Shown here piece by piece: positions 8,044-15,594 of a DNA stretch of 25,049 nucleotides. The DNA comes from Acholeplasmatales bacterium (GTDB lineage Bacteria; Bacillota_I; Bacilli_A; Acholeplasmatales; Anaeroplasmataceae), in assembly GCA_017388605.1 (NCBI GenBank), contig JAFPIE010000217.1, forward strand, positions 1 to 25,049, given 5' to 3'. The notes beneath the pieces were generated by a model. It searched no databases. It had not been told where the DNA came from and worked only from the letters and a program-made list of their open reading frames with translations. The position numbers and the translations under genes are program-made. Each line of letters begins with the position of its first letter. The first letter of the stretch is position 1.

Positions 8044-8874
8044 TTATTTCTCCATCTCTTTCCTTATTTTTGTTGAAGAACGGAATAATTCACATAGTGC
8101 ATCCTTATCTTCACGGTATAATGCCATTTTAAGTAAATCTAGCTCAAATTCAAAGGAAGCAATATGCTCTAGCAAATACTTTCTATTTTCCAAGAAAAGC
8201 TCACTCCATAAATTCTCATTGATCATTGCAATTCTTGTTAAATCCCTATAGGAATCTCCAATATAATATTTTGTATCGGAATCATGATCCGAATTTACTA
8301 AGGATACAGCGATAGCATGTGTAAGCTGGGAGGTAAAGCCAATCATTCGATTGTGCTTTTCAATATCCATTACAGATATTCTTTTAAATCCTAAATCTGT
8401 ACCTAATTGCTTTAAAACATTAATGGTATCTTCGCTTACACCCTCTGTTGGAGTAATTAGATAATTCGCTCCACCAAATACACATTCTGTAGAATACTCA
8501 ATACCAATCTTTTCTCTACCTGCCATAGGATGATGAGAGCAATACTCTGCAGGCTTAGATAATTGATATGCTTGATTTACAAAATCACTTTTCACTCCAC
8601 AGATATCTGTAATAATTTGACCCTCGTGGAAATATTCCTTATATCGATTAATAAAATTTAAGATTGCCTTAGGGTAAATTGCTAAAACAATTAAATCAGA
8701 ATCCCCTATAAACTCCTCTGGATAAACAGAGCCTTTGACAATAAATCTTTTTTCAAGCGCATAATCGATAGAATCCATATTGATATCAGAACCATATACT
8801 GTATATCCTTTATTGGATAATCGATATGCATATGCGCCACCCATTAAACCTAAACCTACAATTAAAACTTTCAT
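8044..8874 (-). CDS. tyrA: Prephenate dehydrogenase, 276 aa
   Basis: The protein oxidises prephenate to 4-hydroxyphenylpyruvate on the way to tyrosine. A Rossmann motif GLGLMGG (7-13) opens the protein; Asp29 after the second strand (YGSDIN) suggests NAD+ rather than NADP+. HHPMAGREKIG (113-123) is the family substrate-site signature, and the C-terminal all-helical domain contains GFTSQLTHAIA. There is no ACT or chorismate mutase domain, so feedback control by tyrosine through an ACT domain is not expected. Two ATGs are possible. I prefer 8874, six bases after AGGAAG, over 8880, which touches the ribosome binding site. First gene of the aro operon. Confidence 0.92.
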   Translation of the reverse strand: MKVLIVGLGLMGGAYAYRLSNKGYTVYGSDINMDSIDYALEKRFIVKGSVYPEEFIGDSDLIVLAIYPKAILNFINRYKEYFHEGQIITDICGVKSDFVNQAYQLSKPAEYCSHHPMAGREKIGIEYSTECVFGGANYLITPTEGVSEDTINVLKQLGTDLGFKRISVMDIEKHNRMIGFTSQLTHAIAVSLVNSDHDSDTKYYIGDSYRDLTRIAMINENLWSELFLENRKYLLEHIASFEFELDLLKMALYREDKDALCELFRSSTKIRKEMEK

Positions 8875-8890
8875 AATCATCTTCCTATCT

Positions 8891-8908
8891 GTAGTATATC
8901 TATACTAC
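8891..8908. promoter_or_regulatory. Operator-like palindrome in the tyrA leader
   Basis: GTAGTATA (8891-8898) and TATACTAC (8901-8908) are perfect 8-base inverted arms with a 2-base centre. The element lies just after the predicted transcription start and before the tyrA ribosome binding site, where a bound repressor would block the aro operon. Which regulator binds is unknown. Confidence 0.55.
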
Positions 8909-8921
8909 ACCATTATAAAAA

Positions 8922-8950
8922 ATTCTATCATATTGTGCTACACTTTGCAA
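8922..8950 (-). promoter_or_regulatory. Promoter of the tyrA-aroBA-chorismate mutase-aroC operon
   Basis: On the minus strand TTGCAA (8950-8945), a 17-base spacer and TAGAAT (8927-8922), with TGA just before the hexamer as an extended -10. The leader is too short for a T-box or other large riboswitch. Confidence 0.7.
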
Positions 8951-8975
8951 GGAAATGTACAAAAAGGAGCATAAA

Positions 8976-8996
8976 GAAAAAGCCTAAAATAGGCTT
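8976..8996 (-). terminator. Intrinsic terminator of nfo-degV
   Basis: AAGCCTA and TAGGCTT (8980-8986 and 8990-8996) form a 7-bp stem with a 3-base loop; the minus strand continues TTTTTC. The stem includes part of the degV stop codon. Confidence 0.85.
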
Positions 8997-9852
8997 ATTT
9001 CTCATATCTTACAATATATCCTACACAGCAAGAATACTTTCCATATTTAAGTGATAAATAAGGAGGCATCTCATAGATAGGTATTTTCATATCAGGGAAG
9101 CTTTTTTCAAGCTCCTTTAAAAGATTTTCTGTATATTTTGAAAAACGATTCGTATATAAAATGAAAGGAATAACCTTCTTTCCATCCATTTCAAGTAAGA
9201 ATACATCTACATATGGGGCAATCGTTTTATTCTTTTCCTTTATTCTTACAATGGAGGATTCATTCTTTTTAAGAATATGAAGCACTACATTTTTATTGTC
9301 AAATTCAAATGGATCTAAAGAAGAATCGATAAGCTTTTCTATTTGGGGGATTCTATCCTCTCCAAAAGAGAATAAATACATCGTATTATTCGCATCTAAA
9401 AAGGATAGCATTTTTTCTATTTCTGGAATAGATTTATTAAGCTCAAAAAGCTTTTGTGCCTCATAAGCCATATAAACTACAGGAAAGCCTTCCGATTTGA
9501 TTTGAAAATAAAAGGATTGTAAATTCTTATTCTCATGAATATATTTTTCGATTAAAGGCTTATAATAGGAGGTCTTTTGATTATTCAAAATAAAATAAAA
9601 TCTTTCATATCCCTTTTGGACTAAATCATCTAATATTTCCTTTATTTTTTCAAAGGTAGCCCCCTTGATTTCAGGATTTGCTAAGGAATCATATTTCATT
9701 CTTAAATTGAATTGATGAAAATCCATATCTAATAAGGAATCATAGATTTCACAATCCGAAAAGCAAATCCTAGATGGTAAAAAGGCTACATTAGATGCCA
9801 TAGGAATAACCTCTATTCCTGTATCTGAAGAAACAATTACCTTTGTTTTCAA
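8995..9852 (-). CDS. DegV-family protein, divergent, 285 aa
   Basis: The layout is that of DegV/fatty-acid-binding (FakB-like) proteins: an N-terminal strand VIVSSDTGI, an early segment around FLPSRICFSD, a helix FEKIKEILDDLVQKGYERFYFIL, and a C-terminal GKYSCCVGYIVRY in place of the usual G-P-G-x-x-x-G-x-x-x-x. The usual ligand-contact motifs are changed: T-S-Q/R-P is replaced by PEIKGAT, and L-S-S-x-L-S-G-T by LNNQKTSYY. It may therefore bind a different ligand, or none. FakB proteins present fatty acids to a kinase; no fakA is nearby. The start is TTG at 9852 after GGTGGTGAT. It lies 38 bases after nfo and is probably co-transcribed with it. Confidence 0.7.
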   Translation of the reverse strand: MKTKVIVSSDTGIEVIPMASNVAFLPSRICFSDCEIYDSLLDMDFHQFNLRMKYDSLANPEIKGATFEKIKEILDDLVQKGYERFYFILNNQKTSYYKPLIEKYIHENKNLQSFYFQIKSEGFPVVYMAYEAQKLFELNKSIPEIEKMLSFLDANNTMYLFSFGEDRIPQIEKLIDSSLDPFEFDNKNVVLHILKKNESSIVRIKEKNKTIAPYVDVFLLEMDGKKVIPFILYTNRFSKYTENLLKELEKSFPDMKIPIYEMPPYLSLKYGKYSCCVGYIVRYEK

Positions 9853-9890
9853 AATATCACCACCAAATATAAGTATATCATATTCTTTAA

Positions 9891-10727
9891 TTACAATTCT
9901 TCTCTTTTTGATTTTAAGAATTGTATTTCTTTTCCAAAGCCCTCTAAATCATTCGGAGTCTCTAAATAAAATGGTAAATCCTTTAGCTTAGGATGATTAA
10001 TAATTTTTATGATGGTATCTAGTCCAATAGAACCATCACCAATCTTTTGGTGACGATCCTTCCTTGAATTGAATGGCATCATAGAATCATTTAGGTGAAT
10101 GGCCTTAAGATATTTTAAGCCAATAACTCTATCAAAGGTATCGATTACACCATCTAAATCATTTACAATATCATATCCTGCAGAATAAATATGGCAAGTA
10201 TCTATGGTTACACCAATATGCTCCTTATATAAAAGTCCATCAATAATGGTTTTAATTTCTTCAAAGGTTATACCAAGCTCACTACCCTTACCACTCATAG
10301 TTTCAAGTAAAATCGTAGTGTTCATATCCTTAAACATTATCTCGTTTAAGGTATCTATTATCATTTTTAAGCCTAAAGCTCTATCCTGCTTACCGCAAGA
10401 GCCTGGATGGAAATTATATAATCCATTCGGAAATTTCTCTAAAATCTCTAAATCCTCTTTAAAGCAAATAAGAGCAAATTCCCTAACATTTTCCTTTTCA
10501 CTTGCAGGGTTTAGGGTATAAGGTGCATGACAAAGTAAGCCCTCCACCTGATTATCCTTAGCACAGGCGATAAAATGATCAAAATCCGTTTGGTTGAAGG
10601 CCTTTGCCTTACCTCCTTGAGGATTTCTTGAAAAATATTGATAAGTATTCCCGCCTATAGATAATATATTTTGTAAAGCCTTAAAATAGCCCTCTGCAAT
10701 AGATAAATGACAACCAATACGAAACAT
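9891..10727 (-). CDS. nfo: Endonuclease IV (AP endonuclease), 278 aa
   Basis: This base-excision repair enzyme cuts DNA 5' of abasic sites. All nine zinc ligands known from E. coli Nfo have counterparts: H67, H107, E142, D176, H179, H211, D224, H226 and E256, within CHAPY, FHPGS, LETMSGKGSE, IDTCH, HLNDS, DRHQKIGDG and LETP. A complete trinuclear zinc site is therefore expected. Length is normal for the family. ATG at 10727 follows AAAGGATGG. It has its own likely promoter and is followed by the DegV-family gene; that pairing has no obvious functional meaning. Confidence 0.95.
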   Translation of the reverse strand: MFRIGCHLSIAEGYFKALQNILSIGGNTYQYFSRNPQGGKAKAFNQTDFDHFIACAKDNQVEGLLCHAPYTLNPASEKENVREFALICFKEDLEILEKFPNGLYNFHPGSCGKQDRALGLKMIIDTLNEIMFKDMNTTILLETMSGKGSELGITFEEIKTIIDGLLYKEHIGVTIDTCHIYSAGYDIVNDLDGVIDTFDRVIGLKYLKAIHLNDSMMPFNSRKDRHQKIGDGSIGLDTIIKIINHPKLKDLPFYLETPNDLEGFGKEIQFLKSKREEL

Positions 10728-10748
10728 ATAAAACCATCCTTTTCATAC

Positions 10749-10754
10749 ATTATA
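10749..10754 (-). promoter_or_regulatory. Possible promoter of nfo
   Basis: A perfect TATAAT on the minus strand (10754-10749) lies about 21 bases before the ATG. The -35 region falls in the tail of the pyk terminator and is poor (TTTTCT). Confidence 0.45.
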
Positions 10755-10778
10755 ACTAATTTTAAATGAATAGAAAAG

Positions 10779-10801
10779 AAAAAAGCCCATTTAAAATGGG
10801 C
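10779..10801 (-). terminator. Intrinsic terminator of pfkA-pyk
   Basis: GCCCATTT (10785-10792) and AAATGGGC (10794-10801) pair, and the minus strand runs into TTTTTTC. Confidence 0.88.
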
Positions 10802-10817
10802 ATAATTTCAAAATGAA

Positions 10818-12200
10818 TTACTTAACGTCAACTAATTCAAGCTTCTTGCCAACGATAGTGATGATTGTATCATCAGCTTCAAGCTCTAAGCATGCCTTTG
10901 CCTTAGCAACTGCATCAGAAAGCTTACCAACAAGTGGCTGAATACCGAATAGAATAGAAGCTGTACGTGCATCATCTGCATTATCAAATGCGAAGAATAC
11001 GTCAGCAGCAGGACGATACTGAGAAATAGCTAATGCTAATTCAATGTCACCCTCAACAGCGATTGCAGGTACTTCAAAGTTATTAGCAAGTGTAGCTGCA
11101 GCTAAGCCTAAAGCGTCAGCCTCATTCTGGTTTTCCTTCATTTCAACTACATTTCTAATCATTAATTCATAATCGATAGAATCTTCAGCTCTCTCATCAA
11201 TCTTAGCCATGTAAGAAACTGCCTCAAATGGATAATCACCCTGAGCAGACTCACCAGAAAGCATTGTTGCAGATGTACCATCTAATACTGCATTGTGAAC
11301 GTCAGAAACCTCTGCACGAGTAGGTCTTGGGTTCTGCTGCATAGAATCTAGCATCTGAGTAGCTGTAATAACGATCTTACCTGTAGACTGAGCTAAGAAG
11401 ATCATCTGCTTCTGGATTTCTGGTAAATCCCAAGCATCAACGTCAACACCTAAGTCACCACGAGCAACCATTACACCATCAGAAAGCTTAACGATTTCCT
11501 CCATGTTAGAAACACCCTCTTGGTTCTCAATCTTAGAAATAACCTTAATATGAGTGTTGCCCTTAGCAGCTAAGATCTCACGAATCTGACGAATATCATC
11601 AGGACGACGTACGAATGATGCAAAGATGAAATCTAATCCCTGATCACAAGCAAATTCCATATCTGCCTTATCCTTAGGAGATACATAAGGCATATTTAAT
11701 ACTACGCCTGGAACATTACAGTTTCTCTTATTCTTAATCTTACGATCATTTTGAGCCTCACAAACAAGCTCATGAGTAGCCTCATCCTTTTCAATAACCT
11801 TTAATGTTAGGTTACCATCCTCAATTAAGATTCTTCCACCAACATGGATATCATCATATAAACCAGCATAAGAAATAGCAATCTTATCCTTGTTTCCTAA
11901 ATAAGAATAATCCATAGTTACACGGATAATATCTCCCTTGTGTAACATAACTGGCTCATCATTTTGTAAATAACCAGTACGAATTTCAGGACCCTTAGTA
12001 TCAAGAGCAATACCAGTGAACCAGCCATGCTCCTTGTTTAATTCCTTAACATTCTTAATACGGAAGCCCTGCTCCTCATAATCGCCATGAGAGAAATTCA
12101 TTCTCATAACGTTCATTCCTGCAGTTCCGATTAATCTTTCAAGAGATTCCTTCTTCTCAGAAGCAGGTCCAATTGTACAAACAACCTTAGTCTTTTTCAT
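10818..12200 (-). CDS. pyk: Pyruvate kinase, 460 aa
   Basis: The protein makes pyruvate and ATP from phosphoenolpyruvate and ADP. Active-site landmarks: R33, N35 and S37 in MRMNFSH, D67-T68 in ALDTKGPEIRTG, a B domain around 75-170, catalytic Lys223 in VISKIENQEGV, and VARGDLG (245-251). The C-terminal allosteric domain is present but short, and the extra PEP-utiliser-like domain of Bacillus-type enzymes is absent. ATG at 12200 follows AAGGAG. It lies 18 bases after pfkA with no terminator or promoter between, forming the classical pfkA-pyk glycolytic operon. Confidence 0.96.
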   Translation of the reverse strand: MKKTKVVCTIGPASEKKESLERLIGTAGMNVMRMNFSHGDYEEQGFRIKNVKELNKEHGWFTGIALDTKGPEIRTGYLQNDEPVMLHKGDIIRVTMDYSYLGNKDKIAISYAGLYDDIHVGGRILIEDGNLTLKVIEKDEATHELVCEAQNDRKIKNKRNCNVPGVVLNMPYVSPKDKADMEFACDQGLDFIFASFVRRPDDIRQIREILAAKGNTHIKVISKIENQEGVSNMEEIVKLSDGVMVARGDLGVDVDAWDLPEIQKQMIFLAQSTGKIVITATQMLDSMQQNPRPTRAEVSDVHNAVLDGTSATMLSGESAQGDYPFEAVSYMAKIDERAEDSIDYELMIRNVVEMKENQNEADALGLAAATLANNFEVPAIAVEGDIELALAISQYRPAADVFFAFDNADDARTASILFGIQPLVGKLSDAVAKAKACLELEADDTIITIVGKKLELVDVK

Positions 12201-12218
12201 TTCTTCTTCTCCTTATAA

Positions 12219-13172
12219 CTATTTTAATTTTTGAACTAAATTGTGTAACTCCTCGCTCGGAATATTCTTCATACTCAAAGCTTCTTCAATAGGTGTATTG
12301 CGGAGTTCATTGTCAATTACACCTACGCAGACTCCTGATACCCCCTGTTTAAGAAGGTCAACCGCATATGCACCTAATCTAGCTGCAAGTAAACGGTCTT
12401 CAGGTGTAGGAGTTCCACCACGCTGAACATATCCTAAAACGGTAGCACGACATTCATACCCTGAATATTCCTCTACCTCTTTAGCTAACTGGTAAACGTC
12501 TGTCATATTTTCAGATATAACAACGATCGCATGACGACGGCCTGCAAGTCTATTTTCCTTTAAATCCTTTAAAAGCTTTTCCTTATCTAGACCAGTCTCA
12601 TTTGTAAATATATATTCGGCACCTGTGCATAATCCAGAATATAATGCTAAATCACCACAGTGTCTACCCATAACCTCAATAATAGAGCATCTTTGATGAG
12701 AAGATGATGTATCCTTGAGCTTATCGATAGCATCGCAAGCAGTATTTAATGCAGTGGAAAAGCCAATAGTATAATCACTCGATGCAATATCATTATCAAT
12801 TGTACCAGGAATACCAATGGTTTTGATTCCCATATGATGAAGGGCAAGCGCACCTGCATACGTACCATCTCCACCAATGCAGATTAATGCTTCAATGTCA
12901 TTCTTTTGTAACTGCTTAACTGCAAGCTGTCTTACAGCCTCATACTTAAATTCAGGAAGTCTTGCAGTACCTAAAATTGTACCACCTCTATTTAGAATCT
13001 CAGAAACATCACTTCTTGTAAATTCCTTAAATCTTCCTTCAACAAGTCCACGGTATCCATCAGAAATACCAAACACCTTATCTCCGTTGGATAATGCTGC
13101 ACGAACAACCGCACGAATCGCTGCGTTCATACCAGGAGAATCTCCTCCTGAGGTCAATACACCAATTCTCAT
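12219..13172 (-). CDS. pfkA: ATP-dependent 6-phosphofructokinase, 317 aa
   Basis: The enzyme phosphorylates fructose 6-phosphate. Motifs: LTSGGDSPGMNAAIR (6-20), GYRGLVEG (39-46), GGDGTYAGA (100-108), with Gly103 and Thr104 marking the ATP rather than the pyrophosphate type, the catalytic GTIDNDI (123-129, Asp126), MGRHCGD and a C-terminal LGYVQRGGTPTPEDR. Length matches the short bacterial allosteric enzyme. ATG at 13172 has AAAGGAG upstream; the stop is TAG. First gene of the pfkA-pyk operon. Confidence 0.96.
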   Translation of the reverse strand: MRIGVLTSGGDSPGMNAAIRAVVRAALSNGDKVFGISDGYRGLVEGRFKEFTRSDVSEILNRGGTILGTARLPEFKYEAVRQLAVKQLQKNDIEALICIGGDGTYAGALALHHMGIKTIGIPGTIDNDIASSDYTIGFSTALNTACDAIDKLKDTSSSHQRCSIIEVMGRHCGDLALYSGLCTGAEYIFTNETGLDKEKLLKDLKENRLAGRRHAIVVISENMTDVYQLAKEVEEYSGYECRATVLGYVQRGGTPTPEDRLLAARLGAYAVDLLKQGVSGVCVGVIDNELRNTPIEEALSMKNIPSEELHNLVQKLK

Positions 13173-13211
13173 ATTTTCAGCTCCTTTTGAAAATATTTAC
13201 TACCACATAGC

Positions 13212-13239
13212 ATTATATCACATTTTTGTCAGCCTTCAA
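13212..13239 (-). promoter_or_regulatory. Promoter of pfkA-pyk
   Basis: Minus strand: TTGAAG (13239-13234), 16-base spacer, TATAAT (13217-13212), with TGA before the hexamer as an extended -10. Confidence 0.7.
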
Positions 13240-13318
13240 GATTTTTTCTATGGAAACCCATAATTATTAATTATGAAATGACTATTTTTTTCAAATTTTC
13301 ATATTTTTATTTTTTGTT

Positions 13319-13338
13319 ATATACTGCCTATAGTATAT
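13319..13338. repeat. Palindrome upstream of the DHH phosphoesterase promoter
   Basis: ATATACT (13319-13325) and AGTATAT (13332-13338) are perfect 7-base arms around 6 bases. It overlaps the upstream edge of the -35 region, so it could be an operator; no known site is recognised. Confidence 0.35.
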
Positions 13339-13366
13339 AGAAAAGAAAATTTATTCATGATATAAT
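13338..13366 (+). promoter_or_regulatory. Promoter of the DHH phosphoesterase gene
   Basis: TAGAAA (13338-13343), 17-base spacer, TATAAT (13361-13366), preceded by TGA as an extended -10. The start codon is 30 bases downstream. Confidence 0.65.
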
Positions 13367-13396
13367 AATTTTAATAGATGAGAAAGGATTACGATT

Positions 13397-14320
13397 ATGA
13401 AAAGATTAGTTACAAGAAGTGATTTTGATGGTTTAGTTTGTGCTATGATTTTAAAGGAATTAAACCTAATTGACGAAATTAAATTTGTTCACCCAAAGGA
13501 TGTACAGGATGGAAAGATTGAATTATCAGAAAATGATATTACAACCAATTTACCATTTGACCCAAGAGTAGGCTTATCCTTTGATCACCACGAAAGTGAA
13601 ATGGATAGAACAAAGGCCTTAAATACAACCGGAAAATTAATCATTGACCCTAATGCGAAATCCGCAGCTAGAGTTGTTTATGATTATTATGGTGGTGCAA
13701 AGGTATTAAAAAATGTTTCTGAAGAATTAATGGAGGCTGTAGATAAGGGCGATTCTGCAGACTTCACTAAGGATGAGGTATTACATCCTACAAGATGGTG
13801 CCTATTAAACTTTATTATGGATGCAAGAACAGGACTAGGTAGATTCCATAATTTTAGAATTTCTAATTATGATTTAATGATGGAATTAATTGATTATTGT
13901 CCACATCATACCATTGAAGAAATACTTCTTCTACCTGATGTTAAGGAAAGAGTTGATCTATATTTTGAGCAGGCTACACTATTTGAAGCACAGCTAAAGA
14001 GAATTGTTAAGGTATATGATAAGGTCTTATTGATCGATTTAAGAAACGAGGATGTTATCTATGCAGGTAACCGCTTCTTCGTTTATGCATTATACCCAGA
14101 ATGTGAAATCTCCATTCATGTAGCATGGGGATTTAGAAAGCAAAACACAGCGGTTATGATTGGTAAGAGTATCATCAATCGTAATTCTAATTTTGATATT
14201 GGTATGCTATGTCTATCCTATGGTGGTGGAGGACATAAAAATGCAGGAACCTGCCAGCTTGAAAACGATAAGGTTGATAGTGAATTACCAAATATCATTA
14301 AAAAAATTAATGAAGCATAA
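13397..14320 (+). CDS. DHH-family phosphoesterase (exopolyphosphatase-like), 307 aa
   Basis: The metal-binding motifs of the DHH superfamily are visible: TRSDFDGLVCA (Asp9, Asp11) as motif I, DHHESE with Asp63-His64-His65 as motif III, and GGGGHKNAGTCQ (276-287) of the DHHA1-type C-terminal substrate domain. Members hydrolyse phosphodiesters or phosphoanhydrides such as cyclic dinucleotides, oligoribonucleotides or pyrophosphate. The usual label exopolyphosphatase is weakly supported, and there are no CBS, PAS or GGDEF domains that would make it a GdpP. Motif I begins with Ser rather than His, as in a subgroup of soluble proteins. ATG at 13397 follows AGAAAGGA. It is a single gene, divergent from pfkA. 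Confidence 0.82.
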   Translation: MKRLVTRSDFDGLVCAMILKELNLIDEIKFVHPKDVQDGKIELSENDITTNLPFDPRVGLSFDHHESEMDRTKALNTTGKLIIDPNAKSAARVVYDYYGGAKVLKNVSEELMEAVDKGDSADFTKDEVLHPTRWCLLNFIMDARTGLGRFHNFRISNYDLMMELIDYCPHHTIEEILLLPDVKERVDLYFEQATLFEAQLKRIVKVYDKVLLIDLRNEDVIYAGNRFFVYALYPECEISIHVAWGFRKQNTAVMIGKSIINRNSNFDIGMLCLSYGGGGHKNAGTCQLENDKVDSELPNIIKKINEA

Positions 14321-14325
14321 AGAAA

Positions 14326-14356
14326 AACAGGAAGGATCGCCTTCCTGTTATTTTTT
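14326..14356. terminator. Bidirectional intrinsic terminator between the DHH gene and ackA
   Basis: AACAGGAAGG (14326-14335) and CCTTCCTGTT (14340-14349) form a 10-bp stem with ATCG as loop. T-runs follow in both directions. Confidence 0.9.
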
Positions 14357-15582
14357 TACTTTACATTTGCAACACGTACTGTGTCTCTTGCAATCATAAC
14401 CTCTTCATTTGTAGGAATAATCCATACCTGAATCTTAGAATCAGGTGTAGAAATAATTCTTTCATCAGAGAATGTATCATTAAGCTTTTCGTCAAGCTTA
14501 ACACCTAAAGGAGCAAGTCTATCTACAATATTCTTACGTAAATGCTTTAGGTTTTCACCCATACCAGCAGTGAAGGCAATTACATCTACCTTACCACCTA
14601 AATATAGCCAGTAGGAAGCTACATAATCCGCAACTCTCTTAGCCTGAACATCGAAGGTTAATTTACATCTATGGTCACCATTATTCATACCCTCTGTAAC
14701 ATCTCTTGCATCATTAGATCTACCAGATAATCCTAAATAACCACTCTTCTTATTTAAGATAGTAACAACCTCATCTGCAGTTTTTCCTTCCTTATTACAA
14801 ATATAAGAAACAACAGTTGGATCAATATTACCTGTACGAGTTCCCATAGGAATACCCTCAAGTGGTGTTAAGCCCATAGAGGTATCCTTACACTTACCAC
14901 CCTCAACAGCACTAATAGATGCACCATTACCTAAGTGACAAACAATGACATTTGTATCCTCTAATGGCTTACCAATTAATTCAGCTGCTCTTTGAGATAC
15001 ATACTTATGAGATGTACCATGAGCACCATATTTACGAATACCATACTTTGTATACCATTCATATGGAATTGCATACATATATGCCTCTTCTGGCATAGTT
15101 TGATGGAATACAGTATCAAATACTACAACCTCAGGTACATTAGGTAATGCCTTATAGAAAGCCTTAATACCAACGATGTGAGCTGGGTTATGAAGTGGAG
15201 CTAAATCAGCAAGCTCTGCAATCTTCTTAACAACAACTCCATCAGGGCCATCAACAAGTGTAGAATCCTTGAAATATTCTCCACCCTGGACAATACGATG
15301 ACCAACACCATTGATTTCATCTAAGCTCTTTAAAATCTGTTTATCAATTAATGCATCTAATACTAGCTGTACACCCTCTGCATGAGTAGGAATAACTGGA
15401 TTTGTTTCTTCCTTCTTTCCGTTATACTTTAATGTTACAATACCATTTAAAGGCTTTCCTGCACCATCTACAGAACCAATCTTTTCTACTGTACCTGATG
15501 CGATAACCTTTTCCTCTGGCATCTCTAATAACTGAAACTTAATAGAGGATGAGCCAGCATTTACTGCCATAATTTTAGACAT
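14356..15582 (-). CDS. ackA: Acetate kinase, 408 aa
   Basis: The enzyme interconverts acetyl phosphate and acetate with ATP formation, the last step of acetate fermentation. Signatures: VNAGSSSIKF (7-16), FDTVFHQTMP, the HGTSH segment, CHLGNGASISA phosphate loop, MGTRTGNIDP and a C-terminal TNEEVMIARDT. Length is slightly above the usual 400. ATG at 15582 follows TAAGGAG. It lies 12 bases after the methyltransferase-like gene and is read from the same promoter. Phosphotransacetylase is not in the window. Confidence 0.96.
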   Translation of the reverse strand: MSKIMAVNAGSSSIKFQLLEMPEEKVIASGTVEKIGSVDGAGKPLNGIVTLKYNGKKEETNPVIPTHAEGVQLVLDALIDKQILKSLDEINGVGHRIVQGGEYFKDSTLVDGPDGVVVKKIAELADLAPLHNPAHIVGIKAFYKALPNVPEVVVFDTVFHQTMPEEAYMYAIPYEWYTKYGIRKYGAHGTSHKYVSQRAAELIGKPLEDTNVIVCHLGNGASISAVEGGKCKDTSMGLTPLEGIPMGTRTGNIDPTVVSYICNKEGKTADEVVTILNKKSGYLGLSGRSNDARDVTEGMNNGDHRCKLTFDVQAKRVADYVASYWLYLGGKVDVIAFTAGMGENLKHLRKNIVDRLAPLGVKLDEKLNDTFSDERIISTPDSKIQVWIIPTNEEVMIARDTVRVANVK

Positions 15583-15594
15583 ATTCTTTTCTCC

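Noticed and set aside
8881..8994. A T-box or other amino-acid riboswitch before tyrA
   Set aside because: The predicted leader is only about 40 bases and holds no T-box sequence or terminator pair.
12877..13263. A plus-strand open frame of 128 codons opposite pfkA
   Set aside because: It is antisense to a well-conserved gene, has no ribosome site or domain, and results from codon composition. Similar frames opposite nfnS, aroA, aroB and nfo were rejected for the same reason.
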